Part shown: positions 27,441 to 37,400 of the stretch, piece by piece | Position numbering within the stretch: position 1 is the stretch's first letter | How the letters are laid out: every line of letters starts with the position of its first letter | Source of the DNA: Lachnospiraceae bacterium | GTDB taxonomy: Bacteria; Bacillota; Clostridia; Lachnospirales; Lachnospiraceae | Length of the DNA: 64,000 nt | Direction of reading: 5' to 3' | Assembly (NCBI GenBank): GCA_017540605.1 | Contig: JAFYAS010000020.1 | Span: forward strand, 1 to 64,000 | The notes under the pieces: model-generated | Told to the model about the DNA's origin: nothing | Database searches by the model: none | The model's input: the letters and a program-made list of their open reading frames with translations, nothing else | Position numbers and translations under genes: made by a program

Positions 27441-28760
27441 ATGGATGATGCTTTTGAGAATAGCGAACTGACTTTTTCGAGACTGGCACTTTCTTTAGCC
27501 AGAGATTATATCAGTATTTATTATGTGAATATGGAAAACGGTCATTACCATGAATACGGCACCAAGGGTGAAGGCAGAGAGCTTATTATTTTATCTGAGG
27601 GTGACGATTTCTTCAGTGACACTGTGATCAATGCCAACAACCTCGTTTATAAGGATGATGTTGGACTTTTTCTTTCGTATATAAACAAGGATAAGTTTGA
27701 GCGGCTTATAAAGACGGGAGAGACCTTTACCATCAATTATCGACTTCTTGTTAATGGGAGTTACAGGTATTACAACCTTAAGTCTACCAAAGGTGAAAGT
27801 ATAGATGACAAATATATAATCATTGGTGTCAGGGATATTGACGATGAATATAGGCGCTCTTTAGAAGAGAGAACAGAGAATGAGGTCTTCAATCACATTG
27901 TGACCACCATGGCCAGCCGATATGAGCTGATCTATTATGTGGATATTGAGACTGATGATTACATTGAATATCGAGTTTCGGACAGATGTGAAGAGCTTCA
28001 TATCAAGAAGGACAACAAGAATTTCTTTGAAAATACGCAACATAACCTAAAGCTTCTCACATATTCTGAGGATTATGCCATGGTCTCTGCCGAGCTTCAA
28101 AAGGACAGGCTTTTGTCAGAGCTTGAGAAGGATAAGAACTACTCTATCAACTATCGTCTGATGTATGGAGAAAAACCTGAATATATCAATCTTAGAGTTT
28201 CAATGCTTGAGGATGGCAGACATCTAATATTCGGCGTGATCAATGTTGATGCTTCTATGAAGAGAGAGATGGATTACAGAGCTGCTCTCAGGATGGCAAC
28301 TGTTGATTCTCTGACAGGAGTAAAGAATAAGAGAGCATACCTTTTGGCGGAGCAGGATCTTAATCAGGCAATAAAAGCGAATTTATATATCGATTTTGCT
28401 TTAGTTGTTTGTGATATCAACAACTTAAAGGAGATCAATGATCGATTCGGGCACATTGCGGGAGATGATTATATAAGACTTGCCTGTAGCTATATCTGCG
28501 ATATCTTTAAGCACAGTCCGGTATTTAGGATAGGCGGAGATGAATTCGTGGTGATACTTAAGGGAGAGGATTTTACTTTAAGAGATTCGCTCCTTCGCGA
28601 TCTAAGTGCATTAAACGACAGCAACAAAAAATGTGACAGCGTTGTGATAGCCACAGGTATCATGAATTATCGCAGAGGGCATCATAAGAGTGCCGCTGAT
28701 GTATTTAAAGAGGCTGACAAGCTTATGTATGAGAATAAACAATGGTTAAAAGGATATTGA
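27441..28760 (+). CDS. Diguanylate cyclase with two PAS-like sensor domains
   Basis: Makes cyclic di-GMP from two GTP in the cytoplasm. The 439-residue protein has two related N-terminal sensor units of ~125 residues. Each carries an IYYV(N/D) strand, a FTINYRL or YSINYRL strand, and ends in a IIGVRDID or IFGVINVD strand, as in tandem PAS domains. The GGDEF domain follows, with the signature intact at residues 365-369 (RIGGDEF) and DSLTGVKNKRA at its start. The usual RxxD inhibitory site before GGDEF is not present. There are no membrane segments. The start is chosen for the AAAGGTGAG site. It is followed after one base by the HAD gene, so the two are likely co-transcribed. Confidence 0.9.
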   Translation: MDDAFENSELTFSRLALSLARDYISIYYVNMENGHYHEYGTKGEGRELIILSEGDDFFSDTVINANNLVYKDDVGLFLSYINKDKFERLIKTGETFTINYRLLVNGSYRYYNLKSTKGESIDDKYIIIGVRDIDDEYRRSLEERTENEVFNHIVTTMASRYELIYYVDIETDDYIEYRVSDRCEELHIKKDNKNFFENTQHNLKLLTYSEDYAMVSAELQKDRLLSELEKDKNYSINYRLMYGEKPEYINLRVSMLEDGRHLIFGVINVDASMKREMDYRAALRMATVDSLTGVKNKRAYLLAEQDLNQAIKANLYIDFALVVCDINNLKEINDRFGHIAGDDYIRLACSYICDIFKHSPVFRIGGDEFVVILKGEDFTLRDSLLRDLSALNDSNKKCDSVVIATGIMNYRRGHHKSAADVFKEADKLMYENKQWLKGY

Positions 28761-28761
28761 T

Positions 28762-29430
28762 ATGACAGGATATTTGTTTGATTTTAATGGGACCTGTATC
28801 TTTGACGGAAGGTATCACGACATGGCATGGCGTGATACCATTTCTTCTCTTATAGGAAGAAGGATAACCGACGAAGAGATCAGGAAATACATATATGGAA
28901 CCAACAATAAAGATATAGTGAAGCATTTTCTTGGTAAGGATGTGAGTGAGGAAGAGGCAAGGGAGATATGGGATGGCAAAGAAGAAATGTATAGACGACT
29001 GCTCTCTGAGTCGGGGGATGCAAAGCTTGCTCCTGGTTTGACCGAATTCTTTGACAGACTGAAGAGTGAGGGTAAGAAGCTTGCTATCGTGTCTGCTGCC
29101 AACAGAGCCAATTTTGAGTTTTACTTTGATGCCTTTGATCTTTCTAAATGGTTTACATGGGAGAGCATAGTCTACGATGATGGAAAAAGGCGGGGAAAGC
29201 CTTTTCCCGATATGTGGCTTGAGGCCACAAGACGTCTTGATGTTGCCCCAGAGGATTCGGTAGTCTTTGAGGATTCATTAAATGGAATACTGGCAGCAAA
29301 ACGGGCGGTCGTGGCAAAAATAGTAGCTGTAACAGGGGATGCCGATATTGATACCTTGAAGGATCAGGGGATAGCCGATCATTATATCAAGGATTATGAA
29401 GACGAAGTGTTTATAAATTGTTGCTTTTAG
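28762..29430 (+). CDS. HAD-superfamily hydrolase (beta-phosphoglucomutase-like, subfamily IA)
   Basis: A 222-residue HAD protein that probably dephosphorylates or isomerises a small sugar phosphate. Motif I is FDFNGT (residues 6-11), with the nucleophile Asp7 and Asn9 where most phosphatases have a second Asp. Motif II is the Ser in IVSAA. Motif III is Lys in RRGKPFPD. Motif IV is VVFEDSLNG. The helical cap lies between motifs I and II, as in the PGMB group. The Asn in motif I may alter or reduce acid/base catalysis. It follows the GGDEF gene by one base with AAAAGGA as ribosome-binding site. Substrate cannot be read from the sequence. Confidence 0.85.
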   Translation: MTGYLFDFNGTCIFDGRYHDMAWRDTISSLIGRRITDEEIRKYIYGTNNKDIVKHFLGKDVSEEEAREIWDGKEEMYRRLLSESGDAKLAPGLTEFFDRLKSEGKKLAIVSAANRANFEFYFDAFDLSKWFTWESIVYDDGKRRGKPFPDMWLEATRRLDVAPEDSVVFEDSLNGILAAKRAVVAKIVAVTGDADIDTLKDQGIADHYIKDYEDEVFINCCF

Positions 29431-29503
29431 CAACTGTTCTTAGCGCGATAGTTTCACGCGTGACAACCTTATTTTTGATTCGACGTAACTATTCATTTTT
29501 TTC

Positions 29504-29532
29504 TTGTATCTTTTTTTTATTTAATGTATAAT
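29504..29532 (+). promoter_or_regulatory. Promoter of the nfnAB pair
   Basis: TTGTAT and TATAAT are separated by 17 bases, most of them T. The start codon at 29596 lies 63 bases downstream. Confidence 0.65.
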
Positions 29533-29595
29533 ATCTTTCGTGTGTGTTTTCACGCATTGATTTTACTTTCGTATATTTTTGAAAGGAACATGATT

Positions 29596-30417
29596 ATGTA
29601 CAAGATTGTAAGCAAAGAAAAGCTTAATTCCAGTGTTGAACTCATGGAAATTGAAGCACCCTTCGTAGCAAGGAAATGTGAAGCAGGTCAGTTCATCATC
29701 ATCCGTGTTGATGAGGACGGTGAGAGAGTTCCTCTTACTATCGCTGATTACGACAGAGAGAAGAATACCGTTACTATCATTTATCAGGTAGTAGGTTACT
29801 CCACAGAGCTTTTATCAAAGAAGCAGGTGGGTGAGTATGTCGAAGATTTTGTTGGCCCTCTCGGAAAGCCCGCGCCACTTCACAAGTGTGACTATGTAGT
29901 AGGTGTTGCCGGCGGTGTTGGTGCCGCACCTCTTTATCCCCAGCTTCGTAAGCTTCACGAAATGGGTGTGAAGGTTGACGTGATCATCGGCGGTCGTTCC
30001 GCTGAGTATGTGATCCTTGCAGAGAAGTTCAAGGAATTCTGCGACAATGTATATATAGCTACAGATGACGGAAGTCTTGGCAAGAAGGGCTTCGTTACAA
30101 ATGTGCTTCAGGATATCATTGATACCGGAGCAAAGATAGATGAGGTCATTGCCATTGGACCCCTTATCATGATGAAGAATGTTGTAAAGATGACTAAGCC
30201 TCTCGGTATTCCTACCGGAGTTTCACTTAATCCCATCATGATCGACGGTACCGGAATGTGCGGCGGATGCCGTGTAACTGTTGGCGGAAAGACAATGTTT
30301 GCCTGCGTTGACGGTCCGGACTTTGATGGCTTCGAGGTTGATTTTGAAGAGGCTATGACCAGACAGACCATGTTCAAGGATCTTGAGCATGAGTGTCAGA
30401 TAGGAAGGGGTGCATGA
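29596..30417 (+). CDS. nfnA: NfnA-type FAD/NAD-binding subunit (ferredoxin-NADP reductase alpha subunit)
   Basis: Small subunit of the electron-bifurcating complex that couples NADH and reduced ferredoxin to NADP+ reduction. The same family is also annotated as sulfide dehydrogenase or as dihydroorotate dehydrogenase electron-transfer subunit. The 273-residue protein has an N-terminal FAD-binding barrel with RVPLTIADYD, an NAD-binding fold with GVAGGVGAAPLYPQL, and a C-terminal [2Fe-2S] site in DGTGMCGGCRVTVGG plus a later Cys. The start is set at 29596 by the AAAGGA site; the upstream in-frame ATGs have no such site. It overlaps the next gene by four bases (ATGA), indicating translational coupling. 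Confidence 0.85.
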   Translation: MYKIVSKEKLNSSVELMEIEAPFVARKCEAGQFIIIRVDEDGERVPLTIADYDREKNTVTIIYQVVGYSTELLSKKQVGEYVEDFVGPLGKPAPLHKCDYVVGVAGGVGAAPLYPQLRKLHEMGVKVDVIIGGRSAEYVILAEKFKEFCDNVYIATDDGSLGKKGFVTNVLQDIIDTGAKIDEVIAIGPLIMMKNVVKMTKPLGIPTGVSLNPIMIDGTGMCGGCRVTVGGKTMFACVDGPDFDGFEVDFEEAMTRQTMFKDLEHECQIGRGA

Positions 30418-31814
30418 TCGTGGCATATGAAAAGAATATGAGTATGACAAAGGTTCCCATGCCTGAGCAGGAGCCCGATGTACGTAACAAGAACTTTAGT
30501 GAAGTAGCGCTTGGCTATACAGAGGAGATGGCAAAGGAAGAGGCAAGAAGATGTCTGCAGTGTAAGAATCCTCTCTGTATGCAGGGTTGTCCCGTAAATG
30601 TACCCATCCCCGGCTTTATCGAGAGAGTTGCTGAGGGCGATTTCGAGGGTGCATATAATATTATCACAAGTGAGAATGCACTTCCTGCAATCTGCGGAAG
30701 AGTATGCCCTCAGGAGAATCAGTGCGAGGGCAAGTGCGTCAGAGGTATCAAGGGCGAGCCTGTAAGTATAGGTCGTCTTGAGAGATTTGTGGCAGATTAT
30801 CATATGGCACATGCGTCAGCAGATGCGCCTGAGATTACAAAGAATGGCAAGAAGGTTGCTGTAGTAGGTTGTGGTCCTGCAGGTATCACCTGTGCAGGGG
30901 AGCTTGCAAAGAAGGGCTATGAGGTTACAGTATTTGAGGCTCTTCACAAGGCCGGCGGAGTTCTTTCTTATGGTATTCCTGAGTTCCGTCTTCCAAAGGA
31001 CTTGGTTGCAAGAGAGATTGCAACCGTTGAAAAGCTTGGAGTAAAGATCGAGACCAATGTTATCATAGGTCGTTCCATCACTATAGACGAGCTTATGGAG
31101 GATGGCTATCAGGCTGTATTCGTAGGTTCAGGAGCAGGTCTTCCCAGATTTTTAAATATCCCCGGTGAGAACCTTTTAGGAGTTTATTCGGCAAACGAGT
31201 TCCTTACAAGAGTTAATCTCATGAAGGCATACAAGTTCCCTGAGACTCCCACTCCCGTTAAGGTTGGTAAGAATGTGGCTGTAGTCGGTGCAGGAAATGT
31301 TGCTATGGATGCAGCAAGAACAGCAAAGAGACTTGGTGCTGAGAACGTATATATCGTTTACAGAAGAAGCGAGGAGGAGCTTCCTGCAAGAGCAGAAGAG
31401 GTTCATCACGCTAAGGAAGAGGGTATCATCTTCAAGCTTCTTAACAATCCTTGTGCTATTCACGGCGAGGATGGTAAGGTAAAGAGCATGGAGGTCATCA
31501 AGCAGGAGCTTGGGGAGCCCGATGCATCAGGAAGAAGATCACCCAAGCCTGTTGAGGGTTCTAACTATGATATCGAGGTAGATACAGTAGTTATCGCTAT
31601 CGGTCAGAGCCCCAATCCTCTGATCCGTCAGACCACACCCGGTCTTGATACCCAGAAATGGGGCGGTATCATCGTTGATGAGGATACCATGAAGACAAGC
31701 AAGGACGGCGTATATGCCGGTGGAGATACCGTAACAGGTGCTGCAACTGTTATTCTTGCAATGGGTGCAGGAAAGAAGGCTGCAAAGGCCATCGATGAGG
31801 CACTTAGCAAATAA
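30414..31814 (+). CDS. nfnB: NfnB-type NADPH-binding subunit (glutamate synthase small-chain-like)
   Basis: Large subunit partner of NfnA; the same family is often annotated as NADPH-dependent glutamate synthase, homotetrameric type. The 466-residue protein has an N-terminal Cys-rich region for two [4Fe-4S] clusters (CLQCKNPLCMQGCPVNVP and CGRVCPQENQCEGKC). It then has an FAD-binding GxGxxG site in VVGCGPAGITCAGELAK, and a second Rossmann site for NADPH in AVVGAGNVAMDAARTAKRLG. The C-terminal FAD contact is GGDTVTGAATVILAMGAGKKAA. The start ATG overlaps the nfnA stop and has GGAAGGGG as ribosome-binding site. No glutamate synthase large subunit lies nearby, which favours the Nfn reading. Confidence 0.88.
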   Translation: MIVAYEKNMSMTKVPMPEQEPDVRNKNFSEVALGYTEEMAKEEARRCLQCKNPLCMQGCPVNVPIPGFIERVAEGDFEGAYNIITSENALPAICGRVCPQENQCEGKCVRGIKGEPVSIGRLERFVADYHMAHASADAPEITKNGKKVAVVGCGPAGITCAGELAKKGYEVTVFEALHKAGGVLSYGIPEFRLPKDLVAREIATVEKLGVKIETNVIIGRSITIDELMEDGYQAVFVGSGAGLPRFLNIPGENLLGVYSANEFLTRVNLMKAYKFPETPTPVKVGKNVAVVGAGNVAMDAARTAKRLGAENVYIVYRRSEEELPARAEEVHHAKEEGIIFKLLNNPCAIHGEDGKVKSMEVIKQELGEPDASGRRSPKPVEGSNYDIEVDTVVIAIGQSPNPLIRQTTPGLDTQKWGGIIVDEDTMKTSKDGVYAGGDTVTGAATVILAMGAGKKAAKAIDEALSK

Positions 31815-31829
31815 TAATTAGATTTTCAT

Positions 31830-31856
31830 AAAGCCCGGCAAATTGTCGGGCTTTTA
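31830..31856 (+). terminator. Terminator of nfnAB
   Basis: AAGCCCG (31831-31837) pairs with CGGGCTT (31847-31853) and is followed by TTAT. Confidence 0.8.
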
Positions 31857-31893
31857 TAGCATTATCGAAAACTGCCTTTTCGATAATGCTATA
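31855..31893. repeat. Perfect 17-bp inverted repeat
   Basis: TATAGCATTATCGAAAA, a 5-base loop CTGCC, then its exact complement. It begins inside the T run of the preceding terminator. It is part of a dense set of hairpins between nfnB and the ABC transporter genes. Confidence 0.85.
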
Positions 31894-31896
31894 AAA

Positions 31897-31990
31897 CGCT
31901 CCGCGAGGATGCACGCTCGCGCGTTAGGAAATTGTTGCTATAGCAACCGCGCTCGGCGCATGAGTTTCGCAAGCGAAACTCTATTTTTAT
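31897..31990 (+). promoter_or_regulatory. Palindrome-rich block ending in a terminator-like hairpin before the ABC exporter genes
   Basis: Three further palindromes follow: GCGAG/CTCGC around 31902-31920, the 14-bp palindrome GTTGCTATAGCAAC (31934-31947), and GAGTTTCGC-AA-GCGAAACTC (31962-31981) followed by TATTTTTATT. The last looks like a terminator and ends only ~13 bases before the GGAGGG ribosome-binding site. The block could be a dispersed repeat element or an attenuator for the ABC genes. No known riboswitch core was recognised. Confidence 0.5.
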
Positions 31991-32006
31991 TATGGAGGGA
32001 AACTTT

Positions 32007-32717
32007 ATGAAGTTGATACTTGAAAATGTTGAAAAAAGTTTTGATGAGAAGCAGGTCATTAAGGGAGCTTCCTTTGAATTTGAGAGTGGTAATATCTATG
32101 GCCTTTTGGGAAGAAACGGCGCCGGCAAGACCACTCTTTTTAATGTGATAAATGAAGACCTTACACTTGATTCGGGTAGCGTAAAGCTTTCTGATGAAGG
32201 TGGAGAGAGAGCTATCGACAGTGATGATATCGGATATGTTCTTTCTACACCTATAGTTCCGGATTTCTTGACAGGAAGGGAATTAATCAAGTTTTTCAAG
32301 GATATCAACATGAAGAAGATTCCCGATATGAAGTCTGAGGATGAATATTTCGACATGGTGGATATTGCTGTAGAAGACAGGGACAGATTGATAAAGGATT
32401 ATTCCCACGGTATGAAGAACAAGATGATGATGCTTCTTACCATTATCTCCAATCCTGCTATATGGCTTCTTGACGAGCCCTTGACCTCTTTTGATGTGGT
32501 AGTGGCTGATGAGATGAAGGAGCTGTTAAAGAAGCTTAAGAGAGACAGGCTTATCATTTTCTCTACGCATATCATGGAATTGGCTCTTTCACTTTGTGAT
32601 AAGATAGTTCTTTTGAAAGATGGTAAGCTTCGCCTTTTGGAACAGGGTGAGATGAGTCGTGAGGAGTTTGAAGCCTATATCATTAAGGTTTTAAAGGATG
32701 AGACCGAGGGGGAATAG
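32007..32717 (+). CDS. ABC transporter ATP-binding protein
   Basis: ATPase subunit of an ABC-2-type exporter, 236 residues. Walker A is GRNGAGKTT (residues 35-43), the signature is YSHGMKNKM, Walker B is IWLLDEP, and the switch His is in STHIMELA. The signature departs from LSGGQ in the way common to ABC-2 exporter ATPases (SHGMK). The start at 32007 is chosen because the upstream ATG at 31992 lies inside the GGAGGG site. It is followed after three bases by the permease gene. The cargo cannot be deduced. Confidence 0.9.
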   Translation: MKLILENVEKSFDEKQVIKGASFEFESGNIYGLLGRNGAGKTTLFNVINEDLTLDSGSVKLSDEGGERAIDSDDIGYVLSTPIVPDFLTGRELIKFFKDINMKKIPDMKSEDEYFDMVDIAVEDRDRLIKDYSHGMKNKMMMLLTIISNPAIWLLDEPLTSFDVVVADEMKELLKKLKRDRLIIFSTHIMELALSLCDKIVLLKDGKLRLLEQGEMSREEFEAYIIKVLKDETEGE

Positions 32718-32720
32718 ACC

Positions 32721-34385
32721 ATGCTTGAAACATTTTCATTGATCATGCGGCTTAGGATAGCCACAAAGACCAATTCTACCATAAACTGGCTTAGGACAAC
32801 GCCGATCATAAAGCATATCATACCGAGAAAGCTTTATCAGAGTGAGGGGTTAAAGGGATTTTTGGAAGGACTTTCTTATTTCAGAGAATTTTGTAGCATT
32901 TTCTTCTACAAGATCATTTATTATCTGATCGTACTTGGTTTGGCCGGCTTTGCAGCCAAAGGATTTTCTGAAAAAGGAATTGAGGCTTATACTGTAAATG
33001 AATTGTTTATGACAGTTCTTGTGTTTTGGCCTATAGTTGGCGTGGTGACCAATACAGGTGTATTTGATATGGACGAAGATACCTATTATGCTATTTTTCT
33101 CCTTAAAATGAATGCCAGAGATTATATGCTTTCCCAGTTCATCTTTAAGGCTATAAAGTATGTGGTTGGAACTCTTATCGTGCTTTTGGTCATGGGTTGC
33201 TTATTTATGGGGCTTCCCTTTTACCAGGTGATTTGCTATGTGATATATGCAGAGTCCCTTAAATGGGCTTATACAGGCTTCGAAGTATGGTATCGCGATA
33301 AATATATAGGCAATAAAAAGGCTGATACCAATCTCATGGGTATTAGGGTTTTGGTCACGCTAGTTCCCTTTGCGGCAGGCTATATCATTATGCTTAATAA
33401 GGCGGTACCGGGAATAGTGTTTCTTCCTTTGGCTGTCGTTTCCTTGATCCTTGCAATCTTTTCCGGAATTCGCATGTGGAACTTCAAGGGCTACAGGAGA
33501 GTGTTCAAGTATCTCCTAAGACCTGAGGTGCTTATCGAGAACAGACAGGCTATGAAAAATGCCAATCTAATAAATGCCGCAAACAGCATAGAAGGTGCTG
33601 AAAGTATCATGGATCTGGATGGCAAGAAGATAAAGAAGACGGCAAAAAAGGTCAACAAAAATATCACCAGCAACAAGGAAGGCTATGCATATTTTAATGA
33701 TCTCTTTATGAAGCGACACCGAAAGATACTTATGAAGCCGGCTATCATTTATTCTATTATCATAGCAGCGTTGTTTCTGATAAGTTTTGCTGTGATATTG
33801 TATTTTGAGGATTTCAGAGGACAGCTTAATGATTTTCTGCTTACAAAGATGACTGTATTCCTTTTTGTCATGTATGCCATGAACACAGGCAAGAAGACAA
33901 CTGAGGCTATGTTTGCGAACTGCGACAATGCCATGCTTAATTATCGCTTTTACCGTCAGCCAAAGACTATCATCGGTCTGTTTACCGGAAGACTAAAATA
34001 TGTCATATATACAAATTTGATACCGGCATTTGTCTTGGCTCTTAGTCTGTTGCTGCTTTTTGTTGCTTCCGGTGGATCGGATCAGATGCTTGATTACATA
34101 GTTATTCCTTTATTGATCCTTGTGATGAGTGTGTTTTTCTCAACTCACAATCTGGTTCTTTACTATGTGTTCCAGCCCTATACCAGTGATTCTACTGTAA
34201 AGAACCCTGTTTACGGGATCGTTCACTATATTACATATATGGTGTGTTATCTGAGTATGATGGGCATAAAAGCTTCATCGGCTGTATTTTGTACCGGAGT
34301 TATAGCATTTTCTGTAGCTTATATCATAGTTGCGTTAATAGTTGTTTACAGAATAGCTCCAAAGACCTTCAAGCTCAGAAAATAA
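32721..34385 (+). CDS. ABC exporter permease, 554 aa
   Basis: Membrane partner of the ATPase just upstream. Hydrophobic segments are visible around residues 60-85, 100-118, 145-175, 210-250, 335-362, 370-385, 420-455 and 460-550. A charged cytoplasmic stretch lies around 270-330 with many Lys and Asn residues. The start ATG overlaps nothing but follows closely after GAGGGGGAA. Length and layout fit large ABC-2-like permeases of Firmicutes. No substrate clue exists, and no resistance or lantibiotic gene lies nearby. Confidence 0.78.
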   Translation: MLETFSLIMRLRIATKTNSTINWLRTTPIIKHIIPRKLYQSEGLKGFLEGLSYFREFCSIFFYKIIYYLIVLGLAGFAAKGFSEKGIEAYTVNELFMTVLVFWPIVGVVTNTGVFDMDEDTYYAIFLLKMNARDYMLSQFIFKAIKYVVGTLIVLLVMGCLFMGLPFYQVICYVIYAESLKWAYTGFEVWYRDKYIGNKKADTNLMGIRVLVTLVPFAAGYIIMLNKAVPGIVFLPLAVVSLILAIFSGIRMWNFKGYRRVFKYLLRPEVLIENRQAMKNANLINAANSIEGAESIMDLDGKKIKKTAKKVNKNITSNKEGYAYFNDLFMKRHRKILMKPAIIYSIIIAALFLISFAVILYFEDFRGQLNDFLLTKMTVFLFVMYAMNTGKKTTEAMFANCDNAMLNYRFYRQPKTIIGLFTGRLKYVIYTNLIPAFVLALSLLLLFVASGGSDQMLDYIVIPLLILVMSVFFSTHNLVLYYVFQPYTSDSTVKNPVYGIVHYITYMVCYLSMMGIKASSAVFCTGVIAFSVAYIIVALIVVYRIAPKTFKLRK

Positions 34386-34477
34386 ACATAGCAGTTTAAG
34401 AAAAAACTGATGTAATTTATCCAAAAGTGTGTTATATTAAGGGATAACTATGTGTGTTTTACCTGCGAGGTATGTAA

Positions 34478-37400
34478 ATGGAGAATATAAGACTTAGGAT
34501 CGCGGTACTTGTCGGACAGGCCGATGAGGGATACCAAAAGCAATTTATCGAAGGCTTTTTAAAACGGGCATTTCAATTTAATTGTGATGCCTGTATTTTT
34601 TCTATGTATAAAAAATATCAGGATACCGAGGAAAGAGAAGCCGGAGATTCTAATATATTTAATCTTGTTAACTACGAGCTTTTTGATGCTGTGGTGATAC
34701 TTAAGGATAGCATACAGACTACAGATATGGCAGAGAAGCTTGAAAAAGAGCTTCATGAACATTATAAAAAGACTGTGGTTGTTATTGAGCGTGAGAGTGA
34801 ATACTTTGACAGTATCATAAGTGACGGCTATGCACCTGTTTACAATCTGGTTTCTCATTTGATCGAAAAGCACGGTTTTAGAGATATTGCGTTTTTGTCG
34901 GGAAAGAGATGGCATTCACACGCCAAGCAAAGACTATTGGCTTATGAGGATGCCATGAAGATGCACAATCTCCCTGTGCTTGAGCATAGGATTTATTACG
35001 GTGATTTCTGGTACTTAAGCGGTGAAGAATGTGCTGACAGGATGCTTGAAGGATCTGAAGGACTTCCTGAGGCTGTTGTATGCGCCAATGATTGTATGGC
35101 TATCGGACTCTGCGACGCTTTAAGTAAAAAGGGTATCAGGGTTCCTGAGGATATTGCCGTTGTGGGTTATGATTCTATGGATGAGGGCAAGCTTTCTCCC
35201 AAGACCATTACTTCTGCCAATGTTCCTGCAAAGGAATGCGGAAGCTATACAGTGGATTATATCCTGGCCAAGGAAAAAGGTGAGGAGATAAAGCCTTTCA
35301 GCACCTCGGCACAGATGTTGATAGGCGAGAGCTGCGGCTGTAAAAATGAAGTGGATATAGCAGGTCTTGTAAAAAGAAGATCATGGGGCACCGAGCTTTC
35401 GGAAGAGGGCTATCTTTCGGTCAATAACTCAATGGAAGATGATCTTTTATCTCAGGAAAGCCTGATGGATTATCTGAATACCGTATACAATTATGCATAT
35501 CAGATAAAGAATGCAAAGAGCTTTTATCTTGTGCTCAATTCGGAATGGAAGAGCATGGATAAGGATTACTCAATAAAGACACTAAATGATGGTTACTCGG
35601 AAAAGCTTTTATGTGCCATAAGATACAACAGCAACGGTCTTGGCAACTATGTGGGCATTGATGAGAGCTTTGACAGAAATGATATGATACCGGAGCTCTT
35701 TTCTGAGAGAGAGGAAGCGTCAGCATATTTCTTTACGCCGATGTTTTATGAAGATACCTGCTTTGGTTATTCTGTATTAAGCTATGGCAATGAGCCTGTT
35801 TGCTATGATGAGGTATATCGTCTTTGGATGAGGTCTGTTGCCAGGGCTTTTGAGTGTCTTAGAAGAAGTCTTGCTGTTAAGCTTCTTTTGGTGAATCAGG
35901 AGAGAGTGAAAAAGACGAAATTTGAGATCGCTACTGAGAATGCCGGAAGGAGACTCACCATGGAAGATCAGAAGCTTATCTCAACGGTAGAGGATATCCT
36001 TGATTATAATCAGCTGACTTATCATTTCCAGCCTATAGTAAATACAAAGGATGGCGAGATTTATTCATATGAGGCATTGATGCGTTCCACCTCCGAGGTG
36101 AGTGTTTCTCCTCTTGATATCATTAAATATGCCAATATAGCCGGACGACTTACCGATGTGGAGAGGGCAACTTTCTTCAATGTGCTTGAAGTTGTGGATA
36201 AGAACGAAGAGATATTTACCGGGAAGAAGGTCTTTATAAACAGTATACCCGGAGTAAAGCTTAGTGATGATGAGGTCTTCAAGATCAGGGAGCTTTTCGA
36301 GAGGCACAACGATATCGTGGTGGTAGAGCTTACAGAAGAAGCTGAGCTCAAGGATTCAGATCTTGCGAACATTAAGGCGTTACTTTCTGAAATCGGAGTT
36401 GAGACAGCTATTGATGATTATGGAACGGGTTATTCCAATGTAAGCAATCTTCTTCGGTATATGCCCAATTATGTAAAGATAGATCGTTCTCTTTTGTCGG
36501 AGATACATATTAAGCCCCAGAAGCAGCATTTTGTACGCGAGATCATTGAGTTCTGTCATGACAACAACATTTTGGCTCTTGCTGAGGGTGTTGAGACATC
36601 TGAAGAGCTTCAGATGGTCATTAGACTCGGTGCGGATCTTATACAGGGTTATTATACCGCAAGACCTGCTGAGACCATAGTTCCTGCTATTGATGAGAAG
36701 ATAAGAGCAGAGATAAAAGCATTTTATCAGGAATATCTTGACGGCATTGCCAAGCAGATATACAGGACAGGAAAGACGAATCGTGTTTCCATAAACAATC
36801 TCCTAAAGGATGGAGTTACAGATATACTTGTAGGAGAGACAAATGCGGTTTATAGGGATATAGCCATAATCGGAATGCCAAAGCTTGAGACCGGCATACA
36901 TATGCGTATTGAGTCAGGTTATATGGGAAGGATCACCCTGGATAATGTATTCTTCTCCAATATAAAGAACCGTCCATGTATAGAGCTTGCAGAGGACTGT
37001 GATGTTACATTGGTACTTCGAGGTGAGAATTACCTAAAGGGTGGCGGAATACTCGTACCCAAGGGCGCAAAACTCACTGTCGAGGGCGAGGGTAATCTAT
37101 CTATTAAGGTGAACTGCGAAGATTTCTATGGTATTGGTAATGATTACTATTCGTCTCACGGAGATCTTATTCTTTCTCAGGATGGTATCATAAAGATCGA
37201 AGCAAACGGAACCAACGGCTGTTGCATAGGCTCCGGAGAAGGGGGTTACATAGAGATCAATAGAGGCCATTACATATTAAATGTGACAGGCGATTGCGGA
37301 GTAGGTATTGGGAATATCAATTCAGACTTTGATATAAAGATCAGGAATTGTCTGATCGAGCTTGAGTCAAATGTTGACAGAGGCGTATTTGTAGGTTCTG

